Program-made: the position numbers and the translations under genes
Notes under the pieces: model-generated
Told to the model about the DNA's origin: nothing
Seen by the model: only the letters and a program-made list of their open reading frames with translations
The model's database searches: none
DNA from: Raineyella sp044508675
GTDB lineage: Bacteria > Actinomycetota > Actinomycetes > Propionibacteriales > Propionibacteriaceae
Direction of reading: 5' to 3'
DNA: 64,000 bases
NCBI GenBank assembly: GCA_044508675.1
Contig: JBIQHF010000004.1
Location: 124,001 to 188,000, forward strand
In this document: piece by piece, positions 8,421 to 16,636 of the stretch
Layout: every line of letters starts with the position of its first letter
How positions within the stretch are numbered: the stretch's first letter is position 1

Positions 8421-10694
8421 TCAGGTGCGGACCAGCAGGGCGACCGGGTAGTCGGAGAGGATCTGCGATACCTCGACCGTACCCGAGTGACTTCCCGGGC
8501 GCAGGATGCTGTCGTACGTGCCGTCGAGGTGGATGACCGTGTCCCGCCACCCGCCGTCGGCGGCCAGGCCGTGCGGCAACCGGGTCGCCAGGGTGATGGC
8601 GCCGCCCCGGTCGAAGCCCACCAGGTGCTCGGCGGCCGGTCCTTCGGCTACCACCGGGGTGTAGCCGGTGAACAGCTCGGGCCGGTCCCGGCGCAGCCGC
8701 AACGCCCAGGAGGTGACCCACAGCTTCGCCGCGCCGGTGGCGTCGATCGGCGGGGCCTCGGTGCGCTGCAGCATCGAGGCGGCCGCGGTGAAGTCGACCG
8801 GGCGACGGTTGTCGGGATCGACCAGCGAGTCGTCCCACAGCTCGGTGCCCTGGTAGACGTCGGGCACCCCGGGCATGGTCAGCTGGACCAACTTCTGGCC
8901 GAGCGAGTTCGTCCAGCCGGGACGACTGATCTTCTCCAGGATGACCTGTCGCAGCTCGGTCGATTCCCGGTCGTCGTACGCCCGGTCGAGCGCGGCGTGC
9001 ACCACCCGTTCGAACTCCTCGTTCGGGTCGGTCCAGCTGGTCTGGTCATCGGCCTCCCGCATCGCCTTCGTGGCGTACGCCTGCATCCGCTCCCGCTCGA
9101 TCGGGGCGGCACCGATCAGGGTCTGGGCGAGCAGGTACGCCAGGGACCGGTTCTCGATGTCCATCCGCTCCACCACGCCCTGGGCGAACGGCGCCCACTC
9201 GTCGCCGATCTCGGACAGCACGTTGAGCCGGGCCCGGACATCCTCGCTGCGCTTGGTGTCGTGGGTGGACAGGGACGTCATCGACTCCGGCCAGGTGGCC
9301 TGGCGCTTGGCCATCCGGCGGTGGAACTCGTCCAGCCCGATGCCGAAGGTGCCCGGGTCCCCGCCGACCTCGTTCAGCGCGATGAAGCGGGAGTAGCGGT
9401 AGTAGGCGGTGTCCTCCACGCCCTTGGCCATCACCGCCCCGCACAGCTGCTGGAACCGGACCGCCATCTCGTCCTTGGGGTCGTGCAGCCGCTCACTGAC
9501 CTGGTCGATCACCGGCGCCAGGTCGGGTCGGGCCGCGGCCGCGGCACGCTCGGCGGCGGCGAGGTAGCCGTCGCCCTGGGGCAGGTAGGAGCGGTAGACC
9601 TCGTAGCGGGCGGCGATCTCGGCGAGGGCCGCCTCCAGGGGCTCGCGCTCGACCTCGGGGGCCAGCCGGGCGATCCGGTGCCGCTCCGCCTCCAGCAGGT
9701 CGTACGCCGCGGTGAGCTTGCCCTCCAGGATGTGGTCGGCGATCCCGACCTGGTCGCCGGTGATGGAGGTGTAGACCCGGGTGAACTGCTTCTCGGCAGA
9801 GGTGTCGATGAAGACCGCGCCGGCGTCGAACATCGCGTCGTAGCCGCTGGTGCCCTGGACCGGCCAGCTCGGCAGGGACTCGGTCCGCTCGAGGATCTTC
9901 TCGATCACGATCCAGGCGTCCGGGGCCAGCTCGCGCAGCCGGACGAAGTAGCCGCCCGGGTCGGCCAGTCCGTCCGGGTGGTCCACGCGCAGCCCGTCCA
10001 CCTGGCCGTCGGCGATCCACTCGCCGATCCGGGCGTGGGTCGCGGCGAACACCTCCGGATCCTCCTGGCGGACCCCGGCCAGCGAGGTGACGGTGAAGAA
10101 GCGGCGGTAGTTCAGCTCGCTGCGGCCCCGCTGCCAGGGCACCAGCCGGTAGTGCTGGCGCTGGTGCACGGCCTGGACGGACTCGCCGGGGGTCCAGGTG
10201 CCGTCGGCGACCGGGAAGCGGTGCTCGTAGTAGTGCAGCTCGGCGCCGTCGTCGGTCTCCACCAGGGTGACCTGGTCGATGCCGTCCTTGCCGAGCACCG
10301 GCAGCAGGATCGGGAACCGCTCCCACTCGATGTCGTACCAGGCGGCGTACGGGGACTCCTGGCCGTGCTTGAGCACGCTCCACCAGGACGGGTTCTGGGC
10401 CGGGTCGGCGACCCCGAGGTGGTTCGGGACGATGTCGACGACGATCTGGATCCCGGCCGCGTGGGCGGCCTCGACCAGCTCGGTCCAGGCATCCTCGCCG
10501 CCGCGTTGCCGATCGACCACTGTCGGGTCGACGCAGTCGTAGCCGTGCTCGGAACCGATCGTCGAGGTGAGCAGGGGGGACAGGTACAGCGCGCCCACAC
10601 CGAGTTCACGCAAGTACCCGATCATCGCGGTGGCGTTGCGCAGGGTGAACTCCGGGGTGATCTGGAGTCGATAGGTGGAACTGGGGGCTGGCAC
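8421..10694 (-). CDS. treY: Malto-oligosyltrehalose synthase
   Basis: TreY isomerises the reducing-end alpha-1,4 bond of malto-oligosaccharides to alpha-1,1, the first step of the TreY-TreZ route to trehalose. The 757-residue protein opens STYRLQITPEFTLRNA and has GH13 motifs VVDIVPNHLG (region I), DGLRVDHPDGLADP (region II, nucleophile Asp), IVIEKILE (region III, acid Glu) and SLSTHDTKRSED (region IV), with the GTSGYD segment typical of TreY. The start is GTG at 10694 with AAGGGAAG upstream. The usual partners treZ and treX are absent from this window, so the pathway must be completed elsewhere. Confidence 0.95.
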   Translation of the reverse strand: MPAPSSTYRLQITPEFTLRNATAMIGYLRELGVGALYLSPLLTSTIGSEHGYDCVDPTVVDRQRGGEDAWTELVEAAHAAGIQIVVDIVPNHLGVADPAQNPSWWSVLKHGQESPYAAWYDIEWERFPILLPVLGKDGIDQVTLVETDDGAELHYYEHRFPVADGTWTPGESVQAVHQRQHYRLVPWQRGRSELNYRRFFTVTSLAGVRQEDPEVFAATHARIGEWIADGQVDGLRVDHPDGLADPGGYFVRLRELAPDAWIVIEKILERTESLPSWPVQGTSGYDAMFDAGAVFIDTSAEKQFTRVYTSITGDQVGIADHILEGKLTAAYDLLEAERHRIARLAPEVEREPLEAALAEIAARYEVYRSYLPQGDGYLAAAERAAAAARPDLAPVIDQVSERLHDPKDEMAVRFQQLCGAVMAKGVEDTAYYRYSRFIALNEVGGDPGTFGIGLDEFHRRMAKRQATWPESMTSLSTHDTKRSEDVRARLNVLSEIGDEWAPFAQGVVERMDIENRSLAYLLAQTLIGAAPIERERMQAYATKAMREADDQTSWTDPNEEFERVVHAALDRAYDDRESTELRQVILEKISRPGWTNSLGQKLVQLTMPGVPDVYQGTELWDDSLVDPDNRRPVDFTAAASMLQRTEAPPIDATGAAKLWVTSWALRLRRDRPELFTGYTPVVAEGPAAEHLVGFDRGGAITLATRLPHGLAADGGWRDTVIHLDGTYDSILRPGSHSGTVEVSQILSDYPVALLVRT

Positions 10695-10903
10695 GGGCTT
10701 CCCTTCGGTCGGTCCGGGGTCACACTACCGGCCGGGGCCCCGGGGAGGGAGTGCGGTACGGCTCCTGCGTGGACCGTACGGCGAGAAGGTCCCGCCGTAC
10801 GGGGGTGCAGTCATGGCACAGTAATGCGTGGCTGCCCATCGCCGGCGCGACGGCGTACACCCCGACCCTGCCGGCAGTCCCCGACGATCGACCAGGAGTG
10901 ACC

Positions 10904-11743
10904 ATGACTGTTTCCCTTGCCCCGACCGTGCAGTTGCCCAGCGGCGGCCGGCTGCCGATGATCGGACTCGGCACCTGGCCGATGGTCGGCGCGGAGTGCA
11001 CCGAGGCGGTCGTCACCGCCATCGAGGCCGGCTACCGCCTCGTCGACACCGCCGAGAACTACGAGAACGAGGACGCCGTCGGTGCCGGCGTACGCCAGGC
11101 CTCGGTGCCGCGCGAGGAGGTCTTCGTCACCACCAAGTTCAACAAGAAGTGGCACGGCAAGGACCTGGCCAAGGAGTCCCTGGAGAAGGCGCTGGAGCGG
11201 ATGGGGCTCGACTACGTCGACCTGCTGCTCGTGCACTGGCCCAACCCCGACCAGGGGCGCTACGTCGAGGCGTTCGAGGGTGCGCTCGTGGCGCAGCAGG
11301 CCGGCCTGACCAAGGCGGTCGGCACCTCCAACTACTGGGCCGACTTCCTGGAGCCGCTGTTCGCCGCCGGGTACGTGCCCGAGGTCAACCAGATCGAGCT
11401 GGACCCGACCCGCCCGCAGCGTGACCTGGTCGCGCTGCATCGGGAGAAGGGCATCGTGACCGAGGCCTGGAGCCCGCTGGGCCGCTACCACATGGACAGC
11501 GTCATGGGCACCCCGGCCGTCACCGACGCCGCCCGCGCGCTGGGCCGGACCCCCGCCCAGGTCGTGCTGCGCTGGCACGTCCAGCAGGGCATCGTCGCGG
11601 TGCCGAAGTCGGGCGACCCGCAGCGCCAGGCCGAGAACCTGGCGGTGTTCGACTTCGAGCTGTCCGAGGACCAGATGCGGGCCATCAGTGCCCTCGAGGA
11701 CCCGAACGCCGACCTGAACGACCCGCACACCTTCGGGCACTGA
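10904..11743 (+). CDS. Aldo/keto reductase
   Basis: The 279-residue protein is an NADPH-dependent aldo/keto reductase with a TIM barrel. It shows the family pattern: GYRLVDTAENYENE with catalytic Asp and Tyr, VTTKFNKKWHG with catalytic Lys, LLLVHWPNP with the active-site His, and the cofactor site IVAVPKSGDPQRQAENL. It resembles the 2,5-diketogluconate or methylglyoxal reductase branch, but the substrate is unknown. The ATG at 10904 has AGGAG 6 nt upstream, which rules out the longer frame from 10751. It is divergent from treY across 209 bp. Confidence 0.9.
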   Translation: MTVSLAPTVQLPSGGRLPMIGLGTWPMVGAECTEAVVTAIEAGYRLVDTAENYENEDAVGAGVRQASVPREEVFVTTKFNKKWHGKDLAKESLEKALERMGLDYVDLLLVHWPNPDQGRYVEAFEGALVAQQAGLTKAVGTSNYWADFLEPLFAAGYVPEVNQIELDPTRPQRDLVALHREKGIVTEAWSPLGRYHMDSVMGTPAVTDAARALGRTPAQVVLRWHVQQGIVAVPKSGDPQRQAENLAVFDFELSEDQMRAISALEDPNADLNDPHTFGH

Positions 11744-11876
11744 TCCGCCCCGCACAGCGGCCCCTTCGGTGGCTCTCCTGCCCCTGTCAGGACGGCGCCC
11801 GGAGGGGCCGCCGTGCCGTCCCCGCGGCCCGGTCAGGCAAGCCGATCCTCGGTGTCGGAACGGGGCCGGGACTGGC

Positions 11877-11882
11877 TACCGT
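11877..11882 (+). promoter_or_regulatory. -10 box for leaderless cation-efflux gene
   Basis: TACCGT lies 6 nt (GGGGGT) before the ATG at 11889. TGTCGG 18 nt upstream of the box may act as a weak -35. Confidence 0.5.
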
Positions 11883-11888
11883 GGGGGT

Positions 11889-12881
11889 ATGAGTACCTCT
11901 GCCCCCGGCTCCCGCGAAGCCGTCGATCCCCGCGTCCTTCGGCGCTACATGTGGTTGTCGGTCGCCGCCGCCCTGGTCACCATGGCCATCAAGGCCGGCG
12001 CGGCGGTCGTGACCGGATCGGTCGGCCTGCTGTCCGATGCGCTGGAGTCCACCGTGAACCTCGCCGCCGCGCTGATCGGCGTCTGGGCGCTCACCCTGGC
12101 CGCCAAGCCCGCCGACGAGGGCCACCCGTACGGCCACGGCAAGGCGGAGTACTTCTCCTCCCTCGCCGAGGGTGCGATGATCTTCGTGGCCGCGACGGTG
12201 ATCATCTACACCGCGGTCCAGCGGTTGCTGAACCCGGAGCCGGTGCAGGAGCTGGGGCTGGGCCTGGCGCTGTCGACCGGGGCGGCGCTGGTCAACCTGG
12301 CGGTGTCGATCGTCCTGCGACGCGCAGGCAAGCGCTACCGGTCCCTGGCGCTGGAGGCCGACGGCAAGCACCTGTTCACCGACGTGCTGACCTCGGCCGG
12401 TGTCCTGGTGGGGATCGGCCTGGTCTGGCTGACCGGCTGGGAGATCCTCGACCCGCTCGTCGCGATCGCGGTCGGCCTCAACATCCTGGTCACCGGGTGG
12501 AATCTGCTGCGCCGCTCCGGGACGATGCTGCTCAGCAGCAGCATCGACGCCGACGAGCTGGACATCGTCCGGGAGGTGGAGGCTGAGGTCGCCGGCCGCG
12601 AGCCGGTGCACTTCCTGCAGAACCAGACGGTGCAGCAGGGCCAGACCGCCTTGATCCACGCCTTCATGTGCGTGCCGGACGATTGGGCCGTCGGCCGCGC
12701 CAGGGACCTCGCCGAGCAGGTCAAGGCGGAGCTGGCCCGGCGGCTGCACCGCAGTGACATCTACGTGCACGTCCAGTCGCACTCCTCGCACGACGTGGCC
12801 GAGGACGAGGTGCTGGTCGAGATGCAGCGGCAGAGCCGGGCGCGGGGGACCGCGGGCCGAGGAGCCGCACCCGAGGCCTGA
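11889..12881 (+). CDS. Cation diffusion facilitator family transporter
   Basis: The 330-residue protein has about six transmembrane helices followed by a cytoplasmic ferredoxin-like domain, the layout of CDF metal/proton antiporters that export divalent metals. The metal-site helices read SDALESTVN in TM2 and HLFTD in TM5. TM2 therefore has ExxxN in place of the DxxxD or HxxxD of well-studied Zn/Fe exporters, a variant that leaves the metal uncertain. The start at 11889 (MSTSAPGSREA) sits 6 nt after a -10-like box. The gene converges on sixA, whose stop is 37 bp away. Confidence 0.88.
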   Translation: MSTSAPGSREAVDPRVLRRYMWLSVAAALVTMAIKAGAAVVTGSVGLLSDALESTVNLAAALIGVWALTLAAKPADEGHPYGHGKAEYFSSLAEGAMIFVAATVIIYTAVQRLLNPEPVQELGLGLALSTGAALVNLAVSIVLRRAGKRYRSLALEADGKHLFTDVLTSAGVLVGIGLVWLTGWEILDPLVAIAVGLNILVTGWNLLRRSGTMLLSSSIDADELDIVREVEAEVAGREPVHFLQNQTVQQGQTALIHAFMCVPDDWAVGRARDLAEQVKAELARRLHRSDIYVHVQSHSSHDVAEDEVLVEMQRQSRARGTAGRGAAPEA

Positions 12882-12918
12882 CGGGCGCGGCCCCCTAGGC
12901 CAGGCAGCCGGGCGGGGC

Positions 12919-13437
12919 TCAGCAGACGGGTGCCGGCCGGTCCGACCCCAGGGTGCCCAGCAGACGTACGCCCTCGCGTTCCCCCTCGGCCAGCTCGCTC
13001 CAGGTGCACGGCACCCGGACCGCCATCACGGCCGAGACCGGGAAGCTGCACCGCACCGCGTCGGCCTCGCCGTGACCGGCATCGTACGACAGCTCGGTGG
13101 CCAGCGACGGCAGGCCGGGGGAGTGGGCGATGACCAGCAGCGAGTCGACATCGTCCTCGATCTCGCCGATCCGTTGCAGCAGCGTCTCGACGTCAGCGAG
13201 GTAGAGGGCGTCCTGGAACTCGTAACGGGGTTCCCCGGGCAGCCGCAGGCCGAGGGCGGTCTCCCGACAGCGCAGGGCGCTGGAGCTCATCACGACCTGG
13301 AGACCGGCATCGGCCAGCAGGCCACCCGCTCGGGCGGCCTGCTGGTGGCCGAAGGTGCTCAGCGGACGGTCCTTGTCCCCGGCCGTCGAGCGGGCCTCGG
13401 CCTCCCCGTGGCGCATCAGGTAGAGCATACGATTCAT
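12919..13437 (-). CDS. sixA: Phosphohistidine phosphatase, SixA-like
   Basis: The 172-residue protein is a small histidine phosphatase superfamily member: YLMRHGEAEA carries the RHG motif with the phospho-accepting His near residue 9, SSSALRCRETA the second Arg, and VIAHSPGL the second catalytic His. Short proteins of this type act on phosphohistidine in proteins such as HPr or HPt domains; the target here is unknown. It lies 33 bp downstream of narI on the same strand but has its own -10 box, so nitrate co-regulation is not assured. Confidence 0.85.
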   Translation of the reverse strand: MNRMLYLMRHGEAEARSTAGDKDRPLSTFGHQQAARAGGLLADAGLQVVMSSSALRCRETALGLRLPGEPRYEFQDALYLADVETLLQRIGEIEDDVDSLLVIAHSPGLPSLATELSYDAGHGEADAVRCSFPVSAVMAVRVPCTWSELAEGEREGVRLLGTLGSDRPAPVC

Positions 13438-13444
13438 ACCCCCG

Positions 13445-13450
13445 AGGGTA
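13445..13450 (-). promoter_or_regulatory. -10 box for leaderless sixA
   Basis: Reading on the minus strand, TACCCT is followed by CGGGGGT (7 nt) and ATG at 13437. No Shine-Dalgarno sequence is needed to explain the start. Confidence 0.5.
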
Positions 13451-13470
13451 TCTCGCGTTCGGAGGTGGCC

Positions 13471-14292
13471 TCAGCGGCTGTTCCGCTCGGACTCGAAGTC
13501 CTCGACCGGCGGCTGCACCTTGCCGCCGCGGGAGCGGTCCAGCGAGACCGGTCCGACGATCGGCTCCCACCCGCGGTTGGGGCGGCGGATCGCCGGGTCG
13601 GCCTTGCGGGAGCGGTACACCACGTACGGCCGGGACGGGTACTGCACGGGCGCGGAGAAGGCGTGCACCAGCCTGGTGTACGGCCAGACCGCGAACAGCA
13701 GGAAGGCAGAGGTGGCGTGCAGCTGGAACCAGATCGGCACCCCGAGCATCAGCTCGCCGCGGGGCTGCAGGATGAACAGGGAGCGCAACCACGGCGAGAT
13801 GGTGGCGCGGTAGTCGTAGCCATGCTCGCCGCCGAACACCTGGTACAGCAGGGTCGCGGTCATGCCGAGGACGATCGGCAGTGCCAGCAGGACGTACATT
13901 GCCTTGTCATTGCGGGTGGTCGCCTGGAAGACCCCGCCGACGGTGCGGCGCCGGTAGATGAGCAGGACCAGGCCGACCACCGTGGCCAGGCCGGCGAGGC
14001 CACCGCCGATGGTGGCGAGCAGGTGGTAGGCGCTGGGGCTGATCCCGACGGCAGCGGTCCAGGAGGCCGGGATCAGCAGGCCCATCACGTGGCCGGCGAA
14101 GACGGCAAGGATGCCGTAGTGGAACAGCGGCGAGCCCAGACGCAGCATCCGGCTCTCGTGCAGCTCGGAGGAGCGGGTGGTCCAGCCGAACTTGTCCTTG
14201 CGATAGCGCCAGATCGACCCCGCCACCAGCATGGTCAGGCTGACGTACGGGAAGACGACCCACAGCATGAGGTCCAGGGCGTTCATCATCAC
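13471..14292 (-). CDS. narI: Respiratory nitrate reductase gamma subunit (cytochrome b)
   Basis: NarI anchors nitrate reductase in the membrane, oxidises menaquinol and passes electrons through two b hemes to NarH. The 273-residue protein has five predicted transmembrane segments. Candidate heme-ligand histidines lie in SPLFHYGILAVFAGHVMG and in WFQLHATSAFLLFAVWPYTRLVHAFS. Compared with the roughly 225-residue enterobacterial protein it carries a polar C-terminal tail of about 45 residues. The start overlaps the narJ stop by 4 bp, so translation is coupled. It is the last nar gene of the cluster. Confidence 0.97.
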   Translation of the reverse strand: MMMNALDLMLWVVFPYVSLTMLVAGSIWRYRKDKFGWTTRSSELHESRMLRLGSPLFHYGILAVFAGHVMGLLIPASWTAAVGISPSAYHLLATIGGGLAGLATVVGLVLLIYRRRTVGGVFQATTRNDKAMYVLLALPIVLGMTATLLYQVFGGEHGYDYRATISPWLRSLFILQPRGELMLGVPIWFQLHATSAFLLFAVWPYTRLVHAFSAPVQYPSRPYVVYRSRKADPAIRRPNRGWEPIVGPVSLDRSRGGKVQPPVEDFESERNSR

Positions 14293-15002
14293 TCCAGGGT
14301 GGGGGAGGCGGTGGGCACGATCGGTTCACGGGGGCCGAGGGCGTCGACGCCGACCATTTCGGTCGGGGGTCCGCCGGCGATCAGGTCGAGGGTGCGCTGG
14401 CGGGTCCGCTCGTCGATCCGGGGCAGGGTCAGCGTGATCGCGTCCACGATCGGCGCCCACGGGCTGGCCAGCTGCTCGAGGGCCTCGCGGAGCACCTCCA
14501 GCCCCTGGCGGTGCGAGGCGAGCAGCACCCCGGCGACCTCGGGGTCGCCGACCGCGGAGAACTCCAGGACCACCGGCAGGTAGTCGGGCAGTTCGGCCGC
14601 GGCCAGCTCGTAGCCGGCCGCCCGGTAGGCCTCCAGGAAGGTGACCAGCGCGGTTCCGCGCTTCCGGGTGTCGCCGGTCAGGTAGTAGGACAGGTACAGG
14701 GAGCACTTGCGCTTCAGGTCGAAGGTCTCCACGTACTGCTGGGCGAGACGGTCGTCGCCGACGTGCCGGGCATGGCCCAGGAACGTCGCCAGCCGGGCGC
14801 CGACCGGCCGGGGAAGGGCGCCGATCTCGGCCTCCACCGCCGGGTACTTCGCGAGGTTCTCCGTCGTGGGGTACTCCAGCAGCACGGCGGCGGCCATGTG
14901 GGTCAGCGCCCGCTGCCGTGCGGTGTGCGGGACCGGCGGTTGCGGCTGACGCCGTCGTGGCCGCCCCAGGAAACCGCCGAGGCCCGGTCCGGGAAGGCTC
15001 AC
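14289..15002 (-). CDS. narJ: Nitrate reductase molybdenum cofactor assembly chaperone
   Basis: NarJ binds immature NarG and holds it until the molybdenum cofactor is inserted; it is not part of the final enzyme. The 237-residue helical protein matches the family, with AAAVLLEYPTTE near residue 40 and the conserved segment KCSLYLSYYLTGDTRKRG. The start is GTG at 15002, overlapping the narH stop by 4 bp, and the stop overlaps narI by 4 bp. The first 35 residues are Pro- and Arg-rich and may not be conserved. Confidence 0.95.
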   Translation of the reverse strand: MSLPGPGLGGFLGRPRRRQPQPPVPHTARQRALTHMAAAVLLEYPTTENLAKYPAVEAEIGALPRPVGARLATFLGHARHVGDDRLAQQYVETFDLKRKCSLYLSYYLTGDTRKRGTALVTFLEAYRAAGYELAAAELPDYLPVVLEFSAVGDPEVAGVLLASHRQGLEVLREALEQLASPWAPIVDAITLTLPRIDERTRQRTLDLIAGGPPTEMVGVDALGPREPIVPTASPTLE

Positions 15003-16636
15003 AGCGCACCCCCGTCCAGACCCGGCGTGCTGCCGGGGAAGATGTCCAGGTCCTCGCGGCGGCTCAGGGTGAGACGGACCCGCTGTGTCCCGTGCTCGTG
15101 TCCGTGCCCGTGGGCGTGGTCGGTCTCGGAGCGGGCGTGGCCGGCGGCGGCCAGGCCAGGTCCGTTCATGCCGACCCCGTCGGGCCCGTCGAGCGAGCAG
15201 CCCATCGGATCGACGGCGGCCTCCATGGCCCGGCCGATCTCGCCGTGGGTGGTCGGGATGACGTACCGCTCGTCGTAGTCGGCGATCGCCAGCAGCCGGT
15301 ACATGTCCTCGACCTCCTGGCCGGTCATGCCGATGGCTGCGGCGATCTCCTCCTGCGGCTCGTCGCCCAGGTTGATGTCCCGCATGTACGAGCGCATCGC
15401 GGCGAGCCGGCGCAGCGCCAACTCGACCGGCCGGGTGTCACCGGCGGTGAACAGCTCGGCCATGTACTCCAGCGGGATCCGCATCGTCGACAGGGCGGTG
15501 AGGAGCACCTTGTGGTCCTCGGCGTCGTTGCCGGTCCGGGTGACCTCGTCGACGATCGGGGACAGTGGCGGCACGTACCAGACCATCGGCAGCGTGCGGT
15601 ACTCCGGGTGCAGGGGCAGGGCGACTTCGTAGTCGTTGATCAGCCGCCAGATCGGGGAGCGTTGCGCGGCCTCGATCCAGTCGTGCGGGATGCCGGCGGC
15701 TTCCGCGGCCGACTGCACGGCCGGGTCGTGCGGGTCCAGGAAGGCCCGGCGCTGGGCGGCGAGCAGGTCCTGGTCGTTCTCGACCGAGGCGGCCTCGGTG
15801 ACCCGGTCCGCGTCGTACAGCACGATGCCGATGTAGCGCAGCCGGCCGACACAGGTCTCCGAGCAGACCGTCGGCAGGCCCTCCTCGATCCGCGGGTAGC
15901 ACATCGTGCACTTCTCGGCCTTGCCGGTGCGGTGGTTGAAGTAGACCTTCTTGTACGGGCAGCCGGAGATGCACATCCGCCAGCCGCGGCACTGGTCCTG
16001 GTCGACCAGCACGATGCCGTCCTCGACCCGCTTGTACATCGCGCCGGAGGGGCACGAGGCGACACAGCTTGGATTGAGGCAGTGCTCGCAGATCCGCGGC
16101 AGGTAGAACATGAAGGTCTTCTCGTACTCGAGCCGGACCTGCTCGTTCATCCTGGCCAGGATCGGGTCGTTGACCGCGATCTCCTGCGAGCCGGCCAGGT
16201 CGTCGTCCCAGTTCGCCGACCAGGAGATCTGCATCTCGTCGCCGGTGATCAGGGACCGGGGCCGGGCGACCGGCACGTGCGGCGAGTCCGCCGGGGCGGA
16301 CAGCAGCATGTCATAGTCGTACGTCCACGGCTCGTAGTAGTCGCTGATCTTCGGCATGTCCGGGTTGTAGAAGATGGTCGCCAGCTTCCGGAGCCGGCCG
16401 CCGGCGCGCGGCCGGATCTTCCCGTTGGGCAGCCGGATCCAGCCGCCCTTCCACTTGTCCTGGTCCTCGTAGGTGCGTGGGTAGCCGAGCCCCGGGCGGG
16501 TCTCGACGTTGTTGAACCACACGTACTCGAGGCCGGACCGGTTCGTCCACGCCTGCTTGCACGTGACCGAACAGGTGTGGCACCCGATGCACTTGTCGAG
16601 GTTCATCACCATTGCCATCTGGGCCATGATTCGCAT
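14999..16636 (-). CDS. narH: Respiratory nitrate reductase beta subunit (Fe-S)
   Basis: NarH carries electrons from NarI to NarG through four iron-sulfur clusters. The 545-residue protein shows all cysteine groups: CIGCHTCSVTC, CEHCLNPSCVASCP, CRGWRMCISGCPYKK, where Trp replaces one Cys as in the known [3Fe-4S] site, and CTMCYPR with CSETC. An unusual feature is a His-rich stretch HAHGHGHEHG near residue 512, in a linker before the C-terminus. The ATG start overlaps the last base of the narG stop (TGATG). The order G-H-J-I with tight overlaps indicates one operon. Confidence 0.97.
   Translation of the reverse strand: MRIMAQMAMVMNLDKCIGCHTCSVTCKQAWTNRSGLEYVWFNNVETRPGLGYPRTYEDQDKWKGGWIRLPNGKIRPRAGGRLRKLATIFYNPDMPKISDYYEPWTYDYDMLLSAPADSPHVPVARPRSLITGDEMQISWSANWDDDLAGSQEIAVNDPILARMNEQVRLEYEKTFMFYLPRICEHCLNPSCVASCPSGAMYKRVEDGIVLVDQDQCRGWRMCISGCPYKKVYFNHRTGKAEKCTMCYPRIEEGLPTVCSETCVGRLRYIGIVLYDADRVTEAASVENDQDLLAAQRRAFLDPHDPAVQSAAEAAGIPHDWIEAAQRSPIWRLINDYEVALPLHPEYRTLPMVWYVPPLSPIVDEVTRTGNDAEDHKVLLTALSTMRIPLEYMAELFTAGDTRPVELALRRLAAMRSYMRDINLGDEPQEEIAAAIGMTGQEVEDMYRLLAIADYDERYVIPTTHGEIGRAMEAAVDPMGCSLDGPDGVGMNGPGLAAAGHARSETDHAHGHGHEHGTQRVRLTLSRREDLDIFPGSTPGLDGGAL

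Noticed and set aside
8487..10901. Open frame of 804 codons antisense to treY
   Set aside because: treY is unambiguous on the minus strand; the antisense frame shows no motifs.
11757..11811. GCGGCCCCT/AGGGGCCGC inverted repeat after the aldo/keto reductase gene
   Set aside because: The 37-nt loop and high local GC make chance pairing likely.
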